NCBI RefSeq assembly: GCF_029815055.1
Contig: NZ_JAPPWA010000002.1
Coordinates: 930,001-994,000 of the forward strand
Reading direction: 5' to 3'
DNA length: 64,000 nt
Origin: Ignatzschineria sp. RMDPL8A
GTDB taxonomy: Bacteria > Pseudomonadota > Gammaproteobacteria > Cardiobacteriales > Wohlfahrtiimonadaceae
Shown here: in pieces, positions 1-9,297 of the stretch
How the letters are laid out: every line of letters starts with the position of its first letter
Numbering within the stretch: position 1 is the first letter of the stretch
Notes under the pieces: generated by a model
Seen by the model: the letters and a program-made list of their open reading frames with translations, nothing else
Database searches by the model: none
Told to the model about the DNA's origin: nothing
Made by a program: the position numbers and the translations under genes

Positions 1-11
1 GTTTAGTTAAT

Positions 12-44
12 AAAAAAACGCCTCGAGTCAATCGGGGCGTTTTT
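12..44. terminator. Bidirectional intrinsic terminator downstream of dnaQ
   Basis: A 9-bp GC-rich stem (18-26 with 32-40, one G:T pair) is flanked by an A-tract on the left and a T-tract on the right, so it can end transcripts from both directions. It lies about 30 nt past the dnaQ stop on the minus strand. Confidence 0.8.
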
Positions 45-72
45 GTGTGAGCATGTTTTAAATGTGGGAGTA

Positions 73-747
73 TTAATCTTTATTAAAAAAGGCTTCGTGG
101 GCTGCAAGCTCTTCAGTGTTGGCGTAGATCACTCGTGTACCGCCGGAAACCTTTTTCGCCGTTGCCATTAAAAGATCCTCATCGGCATCGCTCTCTTTTT
201 GGCTACCATCATCAAAGAGCAACAGCGATTCCTGACCGCCCGTCATCTTTAGATAGACTTGCGCGAGAAGCTCCGAGTCAATCAGAGCGCCGTGAAGCAC
301 ACGATTGGAGTTGTTCACATCTAAACGGCGACAGAGTGCGTCAAGAGTATTACGTTGCCCGGGATACATATCGCGCGCCATAATTAAGGTATCGATAACG
401 CTCGAGGTTTTACTCACTGGCGGAAGGCCCATGCGCTCAAGCTCAAAATCGAGGAATCCCACGTCAAACGCGGCGTTATGAATGATCAGTTCATCTCCAT
501 TGACGTAATCTAGAAAGGATTGTCCAACCGCTTCAAAGAGAGGCTTGTCGCGTAAAAACTCATCGCTCAACCCATGAACTTTAAACGCCTCTTCCGGCAT
601 ATCTCGCTCAGGATTAATATAGACATGGTAATGATTGTCGGTGATTTGGCGGTCGATCATCTCGATGCAACCGATCTCCACAATACGATCACCAGTTGCG
701 TGATCAAACCCTGTGGTTTCCGTATCGAGCACAATTTGTCTACTCAT
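73..747 (-). CDS. dnaQ: DNA polymerase III epsilon subunit (3'-5' proofreading exonuclease)
   Basis: The 224-residue protein is the proofreading subunit of the replicative polymerase; it binds the alpha and theta subunits in enteric bacteria. The DEDDh exonuclease motifs are all present: ExoI LDTETTG (D8, E10), ExoII NAAFD (D95) and ExoIII with H152 and D157. Residues after about 175 form the short tail that in E. coli tethers epsilon to alpha; it is somewhat shorter than the enteric one (243 residues total). A GGAG ribosome site precedes the ATG. It is the last gene of the minus-strand lgt-thyA-rnhA-dnaQ run, 18 nt after rnhA; in E. coli rnhA and dnaQ are divergent instead. Confidence 0.96.
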   Translation of the reverse strand: MSRQIVLDTETTGFDHATGDRIVEIGCIEMIDRQITDNHYHVYINPERDMPEEAFKVHGLSDEFLRDKPLFEAVGQSFLDYVNGDELIIHNAAFDVGFLDFELERMGLPPVSKTSSVIDTLIMARDMYPGQRNTLDALCRRLDVNNSNRVLHGALIDSELLAQVYLKMTGGQESLLLFDDGSQKESDADEDLLMATAKKVSGGTRVIYANTEELAAHEAFFNKD

Positions 748-765
748 GAATCTCTCCTTTTTTCG

Positions 766-1224
766 CTATTGTTCGCTACGAGCTTGTGCGATTGCGCCGG
801 TCGCGAGATCGTCGGCCCGTTCATTTTCAGGATGGCCAGCATGGCCTTTAACCCAGCGCCAATCCACCGATAGATGGCGTTTTTCGGCCTCTAATAGGCG
901 TTGCCATAGATCTTGATTGCTCACCGGTTTATTGCTCGCCGTTTTCCAGCCCTTTTTAATCCAGTTTTGCACCCAATTTAAGATGCCTTGCTGAACGTAG
1001 CGGGAATCGGTAGAAAGAGCCACATGACAAGGGCGATTGAGCGCTTCGAGCGCCATAATGGCGGCCATAAGTTCCATGCGATTGTTGGTGGTTTCAGGGG
1101 CAAAGCCTGAGAGCTCTTTTTCATGCCCTCGATATTTTAATAGAACGCCCCAACCGCCTGGGCCAGGGTTTCCACTGCAGGCGCCATCGGTGTAGGCGTG
1201 TACAAGATTATTTTCGTCGATCAT
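766..1224 (-). CDS. rnhA: Ribonuclease HI
   Basis: This 152-residue enzyme cuts the RNA strand of RNA-DNA hybrids, removing R-loops and primers. The four catalytic carboxylates are visible as D13 ([11 protein letters not shown]), E51 (NRMELMA), D73 (STDSRYV) and D138 (NERAD), with the auxiliary His in [10 protein letters not shown] (H128). Length and motif spacing match the E. coli enzyme (155 residues). It begins 6 nt after the thyA stop, so it is translated from the lgt-thyA transcript. Confidence 0.97.
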   Translation of the reverse strand: MIDENNLVHAYTDGACSGNPGPGGWGVLLKYRGHEKELSGFAPETTNNRMELMAAIMALEALNRPCHVALSTDSRYVQQGILNWVQNWIKKGWKTASNKPVSNQDLWQRLLEAEKRHLSVDWRWVKGHAGHPENERADDLATGAIAQARSEQ

Positions 1225-1230
1225 GATGAT

Positions 1231-2025
1231 TTATACGGCTACTTGAGCGCGAATGGCAGGGTGAGGATCGTACTCTTCGATGACAAAATCCTCAAATTCA
1301 AAGCTAAAAATATCGGTCGCTTGCGTATCGATTTTAAGTTTCGGCAGCGCGCGGGGTGAGCGAGAGAGCTGAAGATCCACCTGCTCTAAATGATTGCTAT
1401 AGAGATGGCAATCGCCCCCGGTCCAGATAAAATCACCCACCTCTAAGCCAGTCACATGGGCGACCATATGGGTTAAGAGTGAGTAGCTCGCGATATTAAA
1501 GGGCACGCCCAAAAAGAGATCGGCAGAGCGTTGATAGAGTTGGCACGAGAGTTTGCCATCGGCAACGTAAAATTGAAACAGAAGATGGCACGGTGGAAGC
1601 GCCATATTAGCAAGCTCGCCCACATTCCACGCACTGACAATAAGGCGGCGGGAATCGGGGGTGTGTTTTATCTCGTGAATGAGATTGGCGATCTGGTCGA
1701 TCGTTTTTCCATCACGGGTAGGCCAGCTGCGCCACTGCGCGCCGTACACCGGGCCTAAGTTCCCCGCTTCGTCAGCCCATTCATTCCAGATCCGTACGCC
1801 ATTATCTTGGAGATATTGCACGTTGGTATCGCCGTTTAAAAACCATAATAGCTCATAAATAATGGAGCGCAGATGAAGTTTTTTCGTGGTAACAAGGGGA
1901 AAACCCTCTTGCAGGTTGAAGCGCATCTGATGACCAAAGATCGAATAGGTGCCAGTTCCGGTGCGATCGTCCTTGAAGGTCCCTTCGTCGCGCACTTTTT
2001 TGATAAGATCAAGATATTGCTGCAT
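1231..2025 (-). CDS. thyA: Thymidylate synthase ThyA
   Basis: ThyA methylates dUMP to dTMP using methylene-tetrahydrofolate. I start it at the ATG at 2025 rather than an upstream in-frame ATG at 2064: this gives MQQYLDLI..., exactly 264 residues like E. coli ThyA, with a GAGG site 8 nt upstream. The active-site cysteine is C146 ([11 protein letters not shown]) and the folate/dUMP signatures DRTGTGT and [10 protein letters not shown] are intact. The first 17 nt overlap the end of lgt, so translation is probably coupled to lgt, as in the related lgt-thyA arrangement of enteric bacteria. Confidence 0.97.
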   Translation of the reverse strand: MQQYLDLIKKVRDEGTFKDDRTGTGTYSIFGHQMRFNLQEGFPLVTTKKLHLRSIIYELLWFLNGDTNVQYLQDNGVRIWNEWADEAGNLGPVYGAQWRSWPTRDGKTIDQIANLIHEIKHTPDSRRLIVSAWNVGELANMALPPCHLLFQFYVADGKLSCQLYQRSADLFLGVPFNIASYSLLTHMVAHVTGLEVGDFIWTGGDCHLYSNHLEQVDLQLSRSPRALPKLKIDTQATDIFSFEFEDFVIEEYDPHPAIRAQVAV

Positions 2026-2845
2026 CGTGTTTTCCTCGATATGCATAGATAAATAGAAGCGCACCGCCGAGAATCATCGGGATGCAGAGAATCATGCCCA
2101 TAGTGAGCCAATCGCCGGCAAGATAGCCAAGATGGGCATCGGGTTCGCGGTAAAATTCCACGATAAAACGGAAAATGCCATAGCCCATTAAAAAGAGTGC
2201 GGAAGGCGCGAACGCCGGGCGCGGTCTACGGGTGTAGATCCATAAAATAAGAAAGAGAGCAAAACCTTCTAAGGCCGCCTCATAGAGCATCGATGGGTGG
2301 CGATAGATTCCGTAGAGATAATCGGGCGCAGTGTGAAAGAGAAATCCCCAAGTTTGATCGGTGGGCTTTCCCCATAATTCACTATTAATAAAGTTGCCTA
2401 ACCGGCCAAGCAACAAGCCAATCGGCGCAAGCGGGGCGATAAAATCGGCAATCTCGGCAAAGGATTTTTTAAATTTCCGCGTTGCGAAAAGGGCGGCAAT
2501 AATCACCCCTAACAGCCCGCCATGAAAGCTCATGCCTGCCCATGACAATCCATTTTCAGTAATGCCAAGCAGGTAGAGCGGGTTGTGAATAAAGGTCTCA
2601 AATTGATAAAAAAGCGTGTAGCCAATACGTCCGCCAAGCACCGCGCCTAAAAAGAGATAGAAGGCTAGATCGCTCACTTCGCTCTTTTTCCAGCCGGAAT
2701 CAGGTTGCTTTGCGCGATATGACCCGACAGCAATAATCACAAAGAGCGCGAGAATGTACATAAATCCGTACCAATGAATGGCGAGCGGACCGATCTTCAG
2801 CATGACAGGATCGAAGTTCGGCTCAAAAAAGAGAGATGATGTCAT
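2009..2845 (-). CDS. lgt: Prolipoprotein diacylglyceryl transferase Lgt
   Basis: Lgt adds diacylglycerol from phosphatidylglycerol to the lipobox cysteine of prolipoproteins in the inner membrane. The 278-residue protein has about seven membrane segments, the FHGG motif with H108, and the family signature [13 protein letters not shown] at 147-159. I chose the ATG at 2845 (MTSSLFFEP...), because the upstream extension to 2908 is not family-like and a GAGG lies just before this start. With lnt at 21.4 kb, two of the three lipoprotein maturation enzymes lie in the window; bamC is a local substrate. Confidence 0.96.
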   Translation of the reverse strand: MTSSLFFEPNFDPVMLKIGPLAIHWYGFMYILALFVIIAVGSYRAKQPDSGWKKSEVSDLAFYLFLGAVLGGRIGYTLFYQFETFIHNPLYLLGITENGLSWAGMSFHGGLLGVIIAALFATRKFKKSFAEIADFIAPLAPIGLLLGRLGNFINSELWGKPTDQTWGFLFHTAPDYLYGIYRHPSMLYEAALEGFALFLILWIYTRRPRPAFAPSALFLMGYGIFRFIVEFYREPDAHLGYLAGDWLTMGMILCIPMILGGALLFIYAYRGKHDAAIS

Positions 2846-2925
2846 AAGGCCTCGTTTTCGAAAATTAAAAAGCGATTTACCATTGTACAGAATGGCGCGC
2901 CTGAACAAAAGGGCTCAAAAAATTG

Positions 2926-2961
2926 AAATAAAAAAGGGACGGTGTTAAATCCCATCCCTTT
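2926..2961 (-). terminator. Intrinsic terminator of dsbA
   Basis: An imperfect stem (2933-2939 with 2955-2961) is followed on the minus strand by a run of U from the A-tract at 2930-2935. It separates dsbA from lgt. Confidence 0.65.
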
Positions 2962-2981
2962 GATGTTTCACTGGTAAAACG

Positions 2982-3683
2982 TTATTTTTCGTCAGCGTTA
3001 GCGTTAGTGTCACTGTTGGTATCAGCGTCTTTCTCGGAGAGCTGTTTTACGAGACCATCAAGTACCATAATAAATTGATCAAACGGTGAGACATTCGCAT
3101 TATTTAAGCGATTCGCTTTTTCGATATCGAGAACATATTCACCGTTTACAATCACCGCAGGGGTGTAGTTAACGCGATAATATTTACTCATATATTCCGC
3201 AGAGCGCTTAAATTTAAGATTGGTAGCAAATGAATCGTAGCCCGCTAAGAACGCTTTTTTGTCCATGTCATATTTTTTGGCGAAATAATCGGCAATGGCT
3301 TCTTTTTTGATAAAGCGCTGATTGTCGTTGAAGATCGCGTCAAAAAATGCAGAGTGATAGGGCTCAACTTTATCCATTGCTTCAAAGGCATAATAGGTTT
3401 TTGCGTAGAGCTCACTGGTGCGTGGCCCGGGATAGGGAAGGCGAACATAATTGACCTTCTCTTCATTCACTTTCGCCCATTTTTCGATATAGGGGTCTAA
3501 GCGATAGCAGGTGCCACAGGTGTAGGAAAATACCAAGACCACTTCCACTTTATTCGCTTCACCTTCAAGAAGGGGGGCTTTGTTTGAAAGGGTTTCGTAC
3601 AAGGTGGCATCGGTCGATTGAGCCGTTGCGACTTGCGTCACTAAGGTTAAAAGTGCAACAAACGAAAATAGTAGTCGTTTCAT
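2982..3683 (-). CDS. DsbA-like periplasmic thiol:disulfide oxidoreductase
   Basis: The 233-residue protein has a signal peptide (about residues 1-21, ending ATA-QS), a thioredoxin fold and the FSYTC..C context typical of DsbA. Its dithiol is C56-G-T-C59 rather than the usual CPHC; the cis-proline is in NYTPAVIV (T174-P175). A DsbA-like helical insertion lies between them. The C-terminal 15 residues are a polar D/N/T-rich tail that may be disordered. DsbA proteins introduce disulfides into exported proteins. The CGTC motif suggests a different redox potential; I call the family with confidence but not strict orthology to DsbA. Confidence 0.85.
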   Translation of the reverse strand: MKRLLFSFVALLTLVTQVATAQSTDATLYETLSNKAPLLEGEANKVEVVLVFSYTCGTCYRLDPYIEKWAKVNEEKVNYVRLPYPGPRTSELYAKTYYAFEAMDKVEPYHSAFFDAIFNDNQRFIKKEAIADYFAKKYDMDKKAFLAGYDSFATNLKFKRSAEYMSKYYRVNYTPAVIVNGEYVLDIEKANRLNNANVSPFDQFIMVLDGLVKQLSEKDADTNSDTNANADEK

Positions 3684-3847
3684 AGTCAGTTCGATCCTCT
3701 TTTAGTTATTACGGAGGGGAAAATAAAAACCCCTAGTTGAACAGTATACGACCTTTTAGGATTATCGTTCAAATAGGGGATTTATAGATTGTTCGCATAG
3801 CTAGCGCTCTCAATTAAAGCGAAGCGTCCAATGGATTCAAGGGCGAT

Positions 3848-4675
3848 TTAGTTGTTCGCTTGACGAATCGTTGGGCGTTTGATTTGGAGAGTTTCAATAT
3901 ATTTTGCTAACCCTTTAATCTCTTCATCAGTTAAGCGCTCGGCGATATCGCGCATCATGCGCTCTGGGTCGTTGCTACGAACCGCTTTTTCAGCGCGGCT
4001 ATTTTTAAATGCGAAGAGTTGTTTTTCGGTGTATTGCGCATATTGGCCTGCGATCATTGGATATTTTGCAGGGCCGTTCCCCATTCCTGATGGGCTATGG
4101 CATGATGAACACGCGGGGATGTTACGGTTAACGTCACCACCACGATAGAGGTAGTCGATGCGTGTTTCAAATTCGTTGCTAGGAGTTTTTGCTGCATCGG
4201 CAAGCACAGGTTTTTGTGATGAGAACCATGCAGCGATGTGTGCTGCCATTTCAGAGTCGAGCATTTTACCGCCCATCATTGGCATTGATACGTATGGCAT
4301 CATTTGCACTTCAACGCGGTAGATTCCCTCTTTTTTTGCACGCTCAGGATCCATGTGAGAAATCTGTAGTGAACGTAACTGCTGGAGGATATATTCAGGA
4401 TGTTGTCCTGCTAGACGTGGGAAGGTTGGGCCCATTGACATTGGCTCGCCCGCTTTATTTAAACGAGGATTGCCTTCTTTGTCGCGAATAATTCCATCTC
4501 CTTGAAGGCCGTGACAAGTTCCACAGGTGGTTCTAGCAAGCTCGAGGCCGATTTCTGCGCTAGGCACAAAGTTCGCAGGGAGGGGATTATCCAAGGGGAT
4601 TTCTTTGGCTTGTACGCTAGACAAAAGCAGCGTAGAAAGACCGATTCCTAGTAGAGTTTTATAATTGAAACGCAC
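3848..4675 (-). CDS. Dihaem c-type cytochrome (cytochrome c4-like)
   Basis: A signal peptide (residues 1-23, ...SSVQA-KE) is followed by two cytochrome c domains with haem sites CGTCH (C51-H55) and CSSCH (C189-H193). Domain two has the GNGPAKYPMIAGQ stretch typical of c4 cytochromes; the first domain has an insertion after its haem site, making the protein (275 residues) longer than classical c4 proteins near 200. It would shuttle electrons in the periplasm between the bc1 complex and a terminal oxidase. It is monocistronic as far as I can see. Methionine ligands cannot be assigned surely because domain one is very Met-rich (MMPYVSMPMMGG). Confidence 0.88.
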   Translation of the reverse strand: MRFNYKTLLGIGLSTLLLSSVQAKEIPLDNPLPANFVPSAEIGLELARTTCGTCHGLQGDGIIRDKEGNPRLNKAGEPMSMGPTFPRLAGQHPEYILQQLRSLQISHMDPERAKKEGIYRVEVQMMPYVSMPMMGGKMLDSEMAAHIAAWFSSQKPVLADAAKTPSNEFETRIDYLYRGGDVNRNIPACSSCHSPSGMGNGPAKYPMIAGQYAQYTEKQLFAFKNSRAEKAVRSNDPERMMRDIAERLTDEEIKGLAKYIETLQIKRPTIRQANN

Positions 4676-5003
4676 AGCTTTCTTATCTCCTAAAAAATTA
4701 TGATTTTCATACTGTTAATCTTGAGTAAGTTAACATTTCAACGAAATTATTTCTATATTCTAATATAATTTTTATAAAATATGTAGTGATTTAGGTAAAG
4801 AACCTAGGCTTTAGTTCGAAGAGATGACTTTATACATAGAGTTGAGTGAATAGTTAAGCGTATCACGGCTTGCGATCATTTATCGTTTATTCTCTATAAA
4901 TAAGCACAATATTGGGTTTGTGATCTAAAGCAGTTGGCTCTATAATTAAGGTTTGGCTGCATTTAAATAAGAAATAAGCAAATTTGATGATTGGAGTAAT
5001 TGA
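4676..5003. other. AT-rich divergent promoter region between the cytochrome c gene and thrS
   Basis: These 328 bases hold no gene. They carry the thrS promoter near the right end and presumably the cytochrome promoter near the left end. I looked for a tRNA-like operator such as the E. coli thrS leader and did not see a convincing one by eye. Confidence 0.6.
4918..4946 (+). promoter_or_regulatory. Sigma-70 type promoter of thrS
   Basis: TTGTGA (4918-4923) and TATAAT (4941-4946) are separated by exactly 17 nt, about 50 nt before the thrS start. A GGAG ribosome site lies at 4993-4996. Confidence 0.7.
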
Positions 5004-6929
5004 ATGCCTATAGTTAAATTACCAGATGGTAGTGAGCGTAAATACGACGGTGATGTCACTGGTTTTGATATTGTGAATGATATTGGGCCAGGCCTTGCGA
5101 AAGCAGCGGTCGGGATTGTAGTGGACGGCGTGGATAAGGATTTATCACACACCATTACGACCGATGTGGATTTCCGTGTACTGACGGGACGAGACGAAGC
5201 GGGTCTTGATATTATTCGTCATACGTTAGCCGCTCAAATTTTAGCGCGGGCAGTCAAAGATCTCTATCCGACGGCAAAACTTGCGATCGGACCAACGATT
5301 GAGCACGGGTTTTATTATGACGTGGATTTTGAAGAGCCGATCGTTCCTGAAGATCTTCCTGCGATTGAAAAGCGCATGCGTGAGATCATTAAAGAAGGTT
5401 TAGATGTCACCCGCGAAATGTGGGAGCGACAAGCCGCGATCGATTATTTCCTCAATAAAGGCGAAATCTACAAAGCCGATATCATTGAGCGTGCGCCAGA
5501 AGATCAAACGGAAATCTCGCTCTATCGTCAAGGCAATAATGGCGAGGATATCTTTATGGACCTCTGCTTTGGTCCGCATCTTCCCAATGTGAAAAAAGCG
5601 AACATCGCCTTTGCGTTAACGAACGTTGCCGGAGCGTATTGGCGCGGGGATTCAAACAATAAAATGTTAACCCGTATCTACGCGGTAGCATTTAATAGTG
5701 ATAAAGAATTAAAAGAGCATCTAAAACGCGTTGAAGAAGCGGTAAAACGTGACCATCGCCGTATTGGTCGTGCGCAAAATCTCTTCCATTTACAAGAAGA
5801 AGCACCAGGTATGGTGTTCTGGCATCCGAAAGGTTGGACCATTTGGCAAGTGGTTGAGCAATATATGCGTGAGCGTCAAAAAGAAGAGGGTTACCTTGAA
5901 ATTCGCACACCCATGATTGCGGACCGTTCACTTTGGGAGCGTTCAGGGCACTGGGCAAACTATAAAGAGAATATGTTCACCACCGCGTCTGAAAATCGTG
6001 ATTACGCGGTAAAACCGATGAACTGCCCATGTCACATTGAAGTATTTAATCATGGTCTTCACTCCTATCGTGACTTACCGCTACGTTTAGCGGAGTTTGG
6101 ATCGTGCCATCGTAACGAGCCATCAGGAGCACTTCACGGATTAATGCGCGTACGCGGATTCGTTCAAGATGATGCGCATATCTTCTGTCGTGATGATCAG
6201 ATCGTTGATGAAGTCCGCCGTTTCCATGCGTTTGCAATGAGCGTTTACAAACATTTCGGCTTTACTGATATCAGCATTAAATTATCGCTTCGCCCAGAGC
6301 AGCGTGCAGGATCCGATGAGATCTGGAACCACGCAGAATCAGGTCTACGCAGTGCATTAAACGCTGCAGGCATCGCTTGGGAAGAGCTTCCAGGCGAAGG
6401 GGCGTTTTATGGTCCTAAAGTGGAATATCACATCAAAGATGCGATCGGCCGTTCATGGCAAGTGGGTACGATTCAGTTAGACTTCGTACTTCCTGAGCGC
6501 CTTGGCGCAAGTTTTGTGGATGAAGACAATACCCGTAAAACACCGGTTATGCTTCACCGCGCAATTTTAGGTTCTTTTGAGCGTTTCATCGGGATCTTGA
6601 TTGAGCATCACGCAGGATCATTCCCGCTCTGGCTCGCGCCTGAACAAGTGATTGTGACCACCATCACCAATCATCAAGATGAGTATGCAACGCAAGTGGC
6701 AGAAACACTTCGAAATCGAGGCTTCCGCGTTAAGCTTGATACCCGTAATGAAAAGATCGGTTATAAGATTCGTGAAGCAACCGTAGGCCGCATTCCATAC
6801 ATCGTTGTGGTGGGTGCGCGCGAGGATGAGCTCGGCTTAGTGGCGGTTCGTACACGTGAAGGTCAAGATTTAAGTACCATGCAGATTAATGAATTTGTAG
6901 AATATTTAAACAAGAATCAGTATAATTAG
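5004..6929 (+). CDS. thrS: Threonyl-tRNA synthetase
   Basis: The 641-residue class II synthetase charges tRNA-Thr. The N-terminal TGS domain (about 1-62) is followed by the editing domain, the catalytic core and the C-terminal anticodon-binding domain (about 540-641). The zinc-ligand motif MNCPCH (C341) and motif 2 ([17 protein letters not shown]) are intact. Length equals that of E. coli (642). It heads the conserved thrS-infC-rpmI-rplT-pheST-ihfA order, with its own promoter and GGAG site. Confidence 0.98.
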   Translation: MPIVKLPDGSERKYDGDVTGFDIVNDIGPGLAKAAVGIVVDGVDKDLSHTITTDVDFRVLTGRDEAGLDIIRHTLAAQILARAVKDLYPTAKLAIGPTIEHGFYYDVDFEEPIVPEDLPAIEKRMREIIKEGLDVTREMWERQAAIDYFLNKGEIYKADIIERAPEDQTEISLYRQGNNGEDIFMDLCFGPHLPNVKKANIAFALTNVAGAYWRGDSNNKMLTRIYAVAFNSDKELKEHLKRVEEAVKRDHRRIGRAQNLFHLQEEAPGMVFWHPKGWTIWQVVEQYMRERQKEEGYLEIRTPMIADRSLWERSGHWANYKENMFTTASENRDYAVKPMNCPCHIEVFNHGLHSYRDLPLRLAEFGSCHRNEPSGALHGLMRVRGFVQDDAHIFCRDDQIVDEVRRFHAFAMSVYKHFGFTDISIKLSLRPEQRAGSDEIWNHAESGLRSALNAAGIAWEELPGEGAFYGPKVEYHIKDAIGRSWQVGTIQLDFVLPERLGASFVDEDNTRKTPVMLHRAILGSFERFIGILIEHHAGSFPLWLAPEQVIVTTITNHQDEYATQVAETLRNRGFRVKLDTRNEKIGYKIREATVGRIPYIVVVGAREDELGLVAVRTREGQDLSTMQINEFVEYLNKNQYN

Positions 6930-6990
6930 AGATTATTATAAATTTAACGTAACTTTGATGATTAACATTAACCAATAGGAGAAATGAGTT

Positions 6991-7506
6991 ATCAGTAATC
7001 AAAACGAACACCGAATCAATGAAGCAATCTCATCACGTGAAGTACGCTTAATTGATGAAGCGGGCGAACAAAAAGGCATCGTAAGTCTTGCAGATGCGCT
7101 CGACATGGCTTATAATGATGGGCTTGATTTAGTGGAGGTGTCGCCCAACGCGAGACCGCCCGTATGCCGCATTATGAACTATGGTAAATTCAAGTTCGAG
7201 CAGCAGAAAAAGGCCGCTGAAGCACGTAAACGCCAGCGTCAAACACAGATCAAAGAAGTAAAATTCCGTCCTGCGACGGATGAAGGGGATTATCAGGTAA
7301 AACTACGCAACCTGATACGTTTCCTAAAAGATGGTGATAAAGCAAAAGTAACGCTTCGTTTTAGAGGGCGTGAAATGGCTCACCAAGAGTTGGGTATGGA
7401 ACTTCTTCTACGCGTAGAAGAAGATCTTAAAGAGTATGGTGTCGTTGAACAGCGCCCGCGTCTTGAAGGACGTCAAATGGTGATGGTTCTAGCGCCAACT
7501 AAATAA
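6991..7506 (+). CDS. infC: Translation initiation factor IF-3, apparent AUC start
   Basis: IF-3 binds the 30S subunit, prevents 50S joining and discriminates against non-AUG starts. Its first in-frame ATG (7105) would remove most of the N-terminal domain. Homology runs further up ([20 protein letters not shown]) to an in-frame stop at 6985-6987. The only start-like codon well placed after the AGGAG at 6977-6981 is ATC at 6991, 9 nt away, giving about 171 residues against 180 in E. coli. E. coli infC uses AUU so that IF-3 represses itself; an AUC here would allow the same control. A short ATG-led ORF (6984-6998, MSYQ) overlaps the start. Confidence 0.93.
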   Translation: MSNQNEHRINEAISSREVRLIDEAGEQKGIVSLADALDMAYNDGLDLVEVSPNARPPVCRIMNYGKFKFEQQKKAAEARKRQRQTQIKEVKFRPATDEGDYQVKLRNLIRFLKDGDKAKVTLRFRGREMAHQELGMELLLRVEEDLKEYGVVEQRPRLEGRQMVMVLAPTK

Positions 7507-7549
7507 CCCAAATTTTTATTAATGTAATTTTGAATGCGAGTGGATTATT

Positions 7550-7747
7550 ATGCCAAAATTAAAAACGAATAGTAGTGCGAAAAAGCGCTTTGCCAAAAAT
7601 GGCGGCGGTAACTTTAAGCGCCATTCTTCACACAGAAGTCATATCCTCACAAAGAAATCAACTAAACGTAAAAGACATTTACGTGCAGATAAATTGGTTT
7701 CCGCTGCGGACAAAAAGTCAATTAGCAGATTAATGCCGTACGCATAA
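7550..7747 (+). CDS. rpmI: 50S ribosomal protein L35
   Basis: A 65-residue basic protein beginning MPKLKTNSSAKKRF, the L35 signature, with HILTKKSTKRKRHLR in the middle. It lies 43 nt after infC and 18 nt before rplT, as in nearly all bacteria. Confidence 0.98.
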   Translation: MPKLKTNSSAKKRFAKNGGGNFKRHSSHRSHILTKKSTKRKRHLRADKLVSAADKKSISRLMPYA

Positions 7748-7765
7748 GTTGAGGAGAAGTAAGAA

Positions 7766-8122
7766 ATGGCAAGAGTTAAACGTGGTACTATTACCAAAGC
7801 ACGTCACAAAAAGATTTTAAAGAAAGCAAAAGGTTACTATGGTGCACGCTCACGTACAATCCGTGCAGCACATCAAGCAGTAATCAAAGCAGGTCAATAC
7901 GCATATCGTGACCGCCGTCAAAACAAACGTAACTTCCGTTCACTTTGGATCGTACGTATTAATGCGGCAGCACGCGAATGTGGTCTTTCATACAGCCGTT
8001 TCATCAACGGTCTTAAGAAAGCGAACATCGAAATTGACCGTAAAGTTCTTGCGGACATGGCTGTTCATGATAAGGCGGGCTTTGAGGTTTTAGCAAACCA
8101 AGCTAAAGCAGCACTAGCTTAA
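7766..8122 (+). CDS. rplT: 50S ribosomal protein L20
   Basis: The 118-residue protein starts [16 protein letters not shown] and contains the [13 protein letters not shown] and [11 protein letters not shown] stretches of L20. L20 is needed for early 50S assembly and in E. coli represses rpmI-rplT by binding their mRNA. A GAGGAG ribosome site lies upstream. A strong hairpin follows 30 nt after the stop. Confidence 0.98.
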   Translation: MARVKRGTITKARHKKILKKAKGYYGARSRTIRAAHQAVIKAGQYAYRDRRQNKRNFRSLWIVRINAAARECGLSYSRFINGLKKANIEIDRKVLADMAVHDKAGFEVLANQAKAALA

Positions 8123-8152
8123 ACCTTTTAGGTTTTATAGCCGTATTATTAG

Positions 8153-8188
8153 AAAGGAAAAGGTGCACTATGCTTCTTTTCCTTTTTT
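8153..8188 (+). terminator. Intrinsic terminator between rplT and pheS
   Basis: A perfect 10-bp stem (8153-8162 with 8176-8185), possibly extended by GCA/TGC inside the loop, is followed by six T. It would end the rplT transcript or act as an attenuator of pheST, since pheS starts 43 nt later and no clear promoter lies between. Confidence 0.85.
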
Positions 8189-8231
8189 ATTTGTGGTTGA
8201 TTTGTGGTTACTTTTGATAGGTAGTTGATGA

Positions 8232-9245
<1,014 letters not shown>

Positions 9246-9297
9246 ATGATCCTTTTCGATTAATCTCCTTTAACGACAAAAATATATAGGCAAAAAT

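Noticed and set aside
4676-4917. tRNA-Thr-like operator in the thrS leader as in E. coli
   Set aside because: No convincing anticodon-like stem-loops were seen; folding and alignment would be needed.
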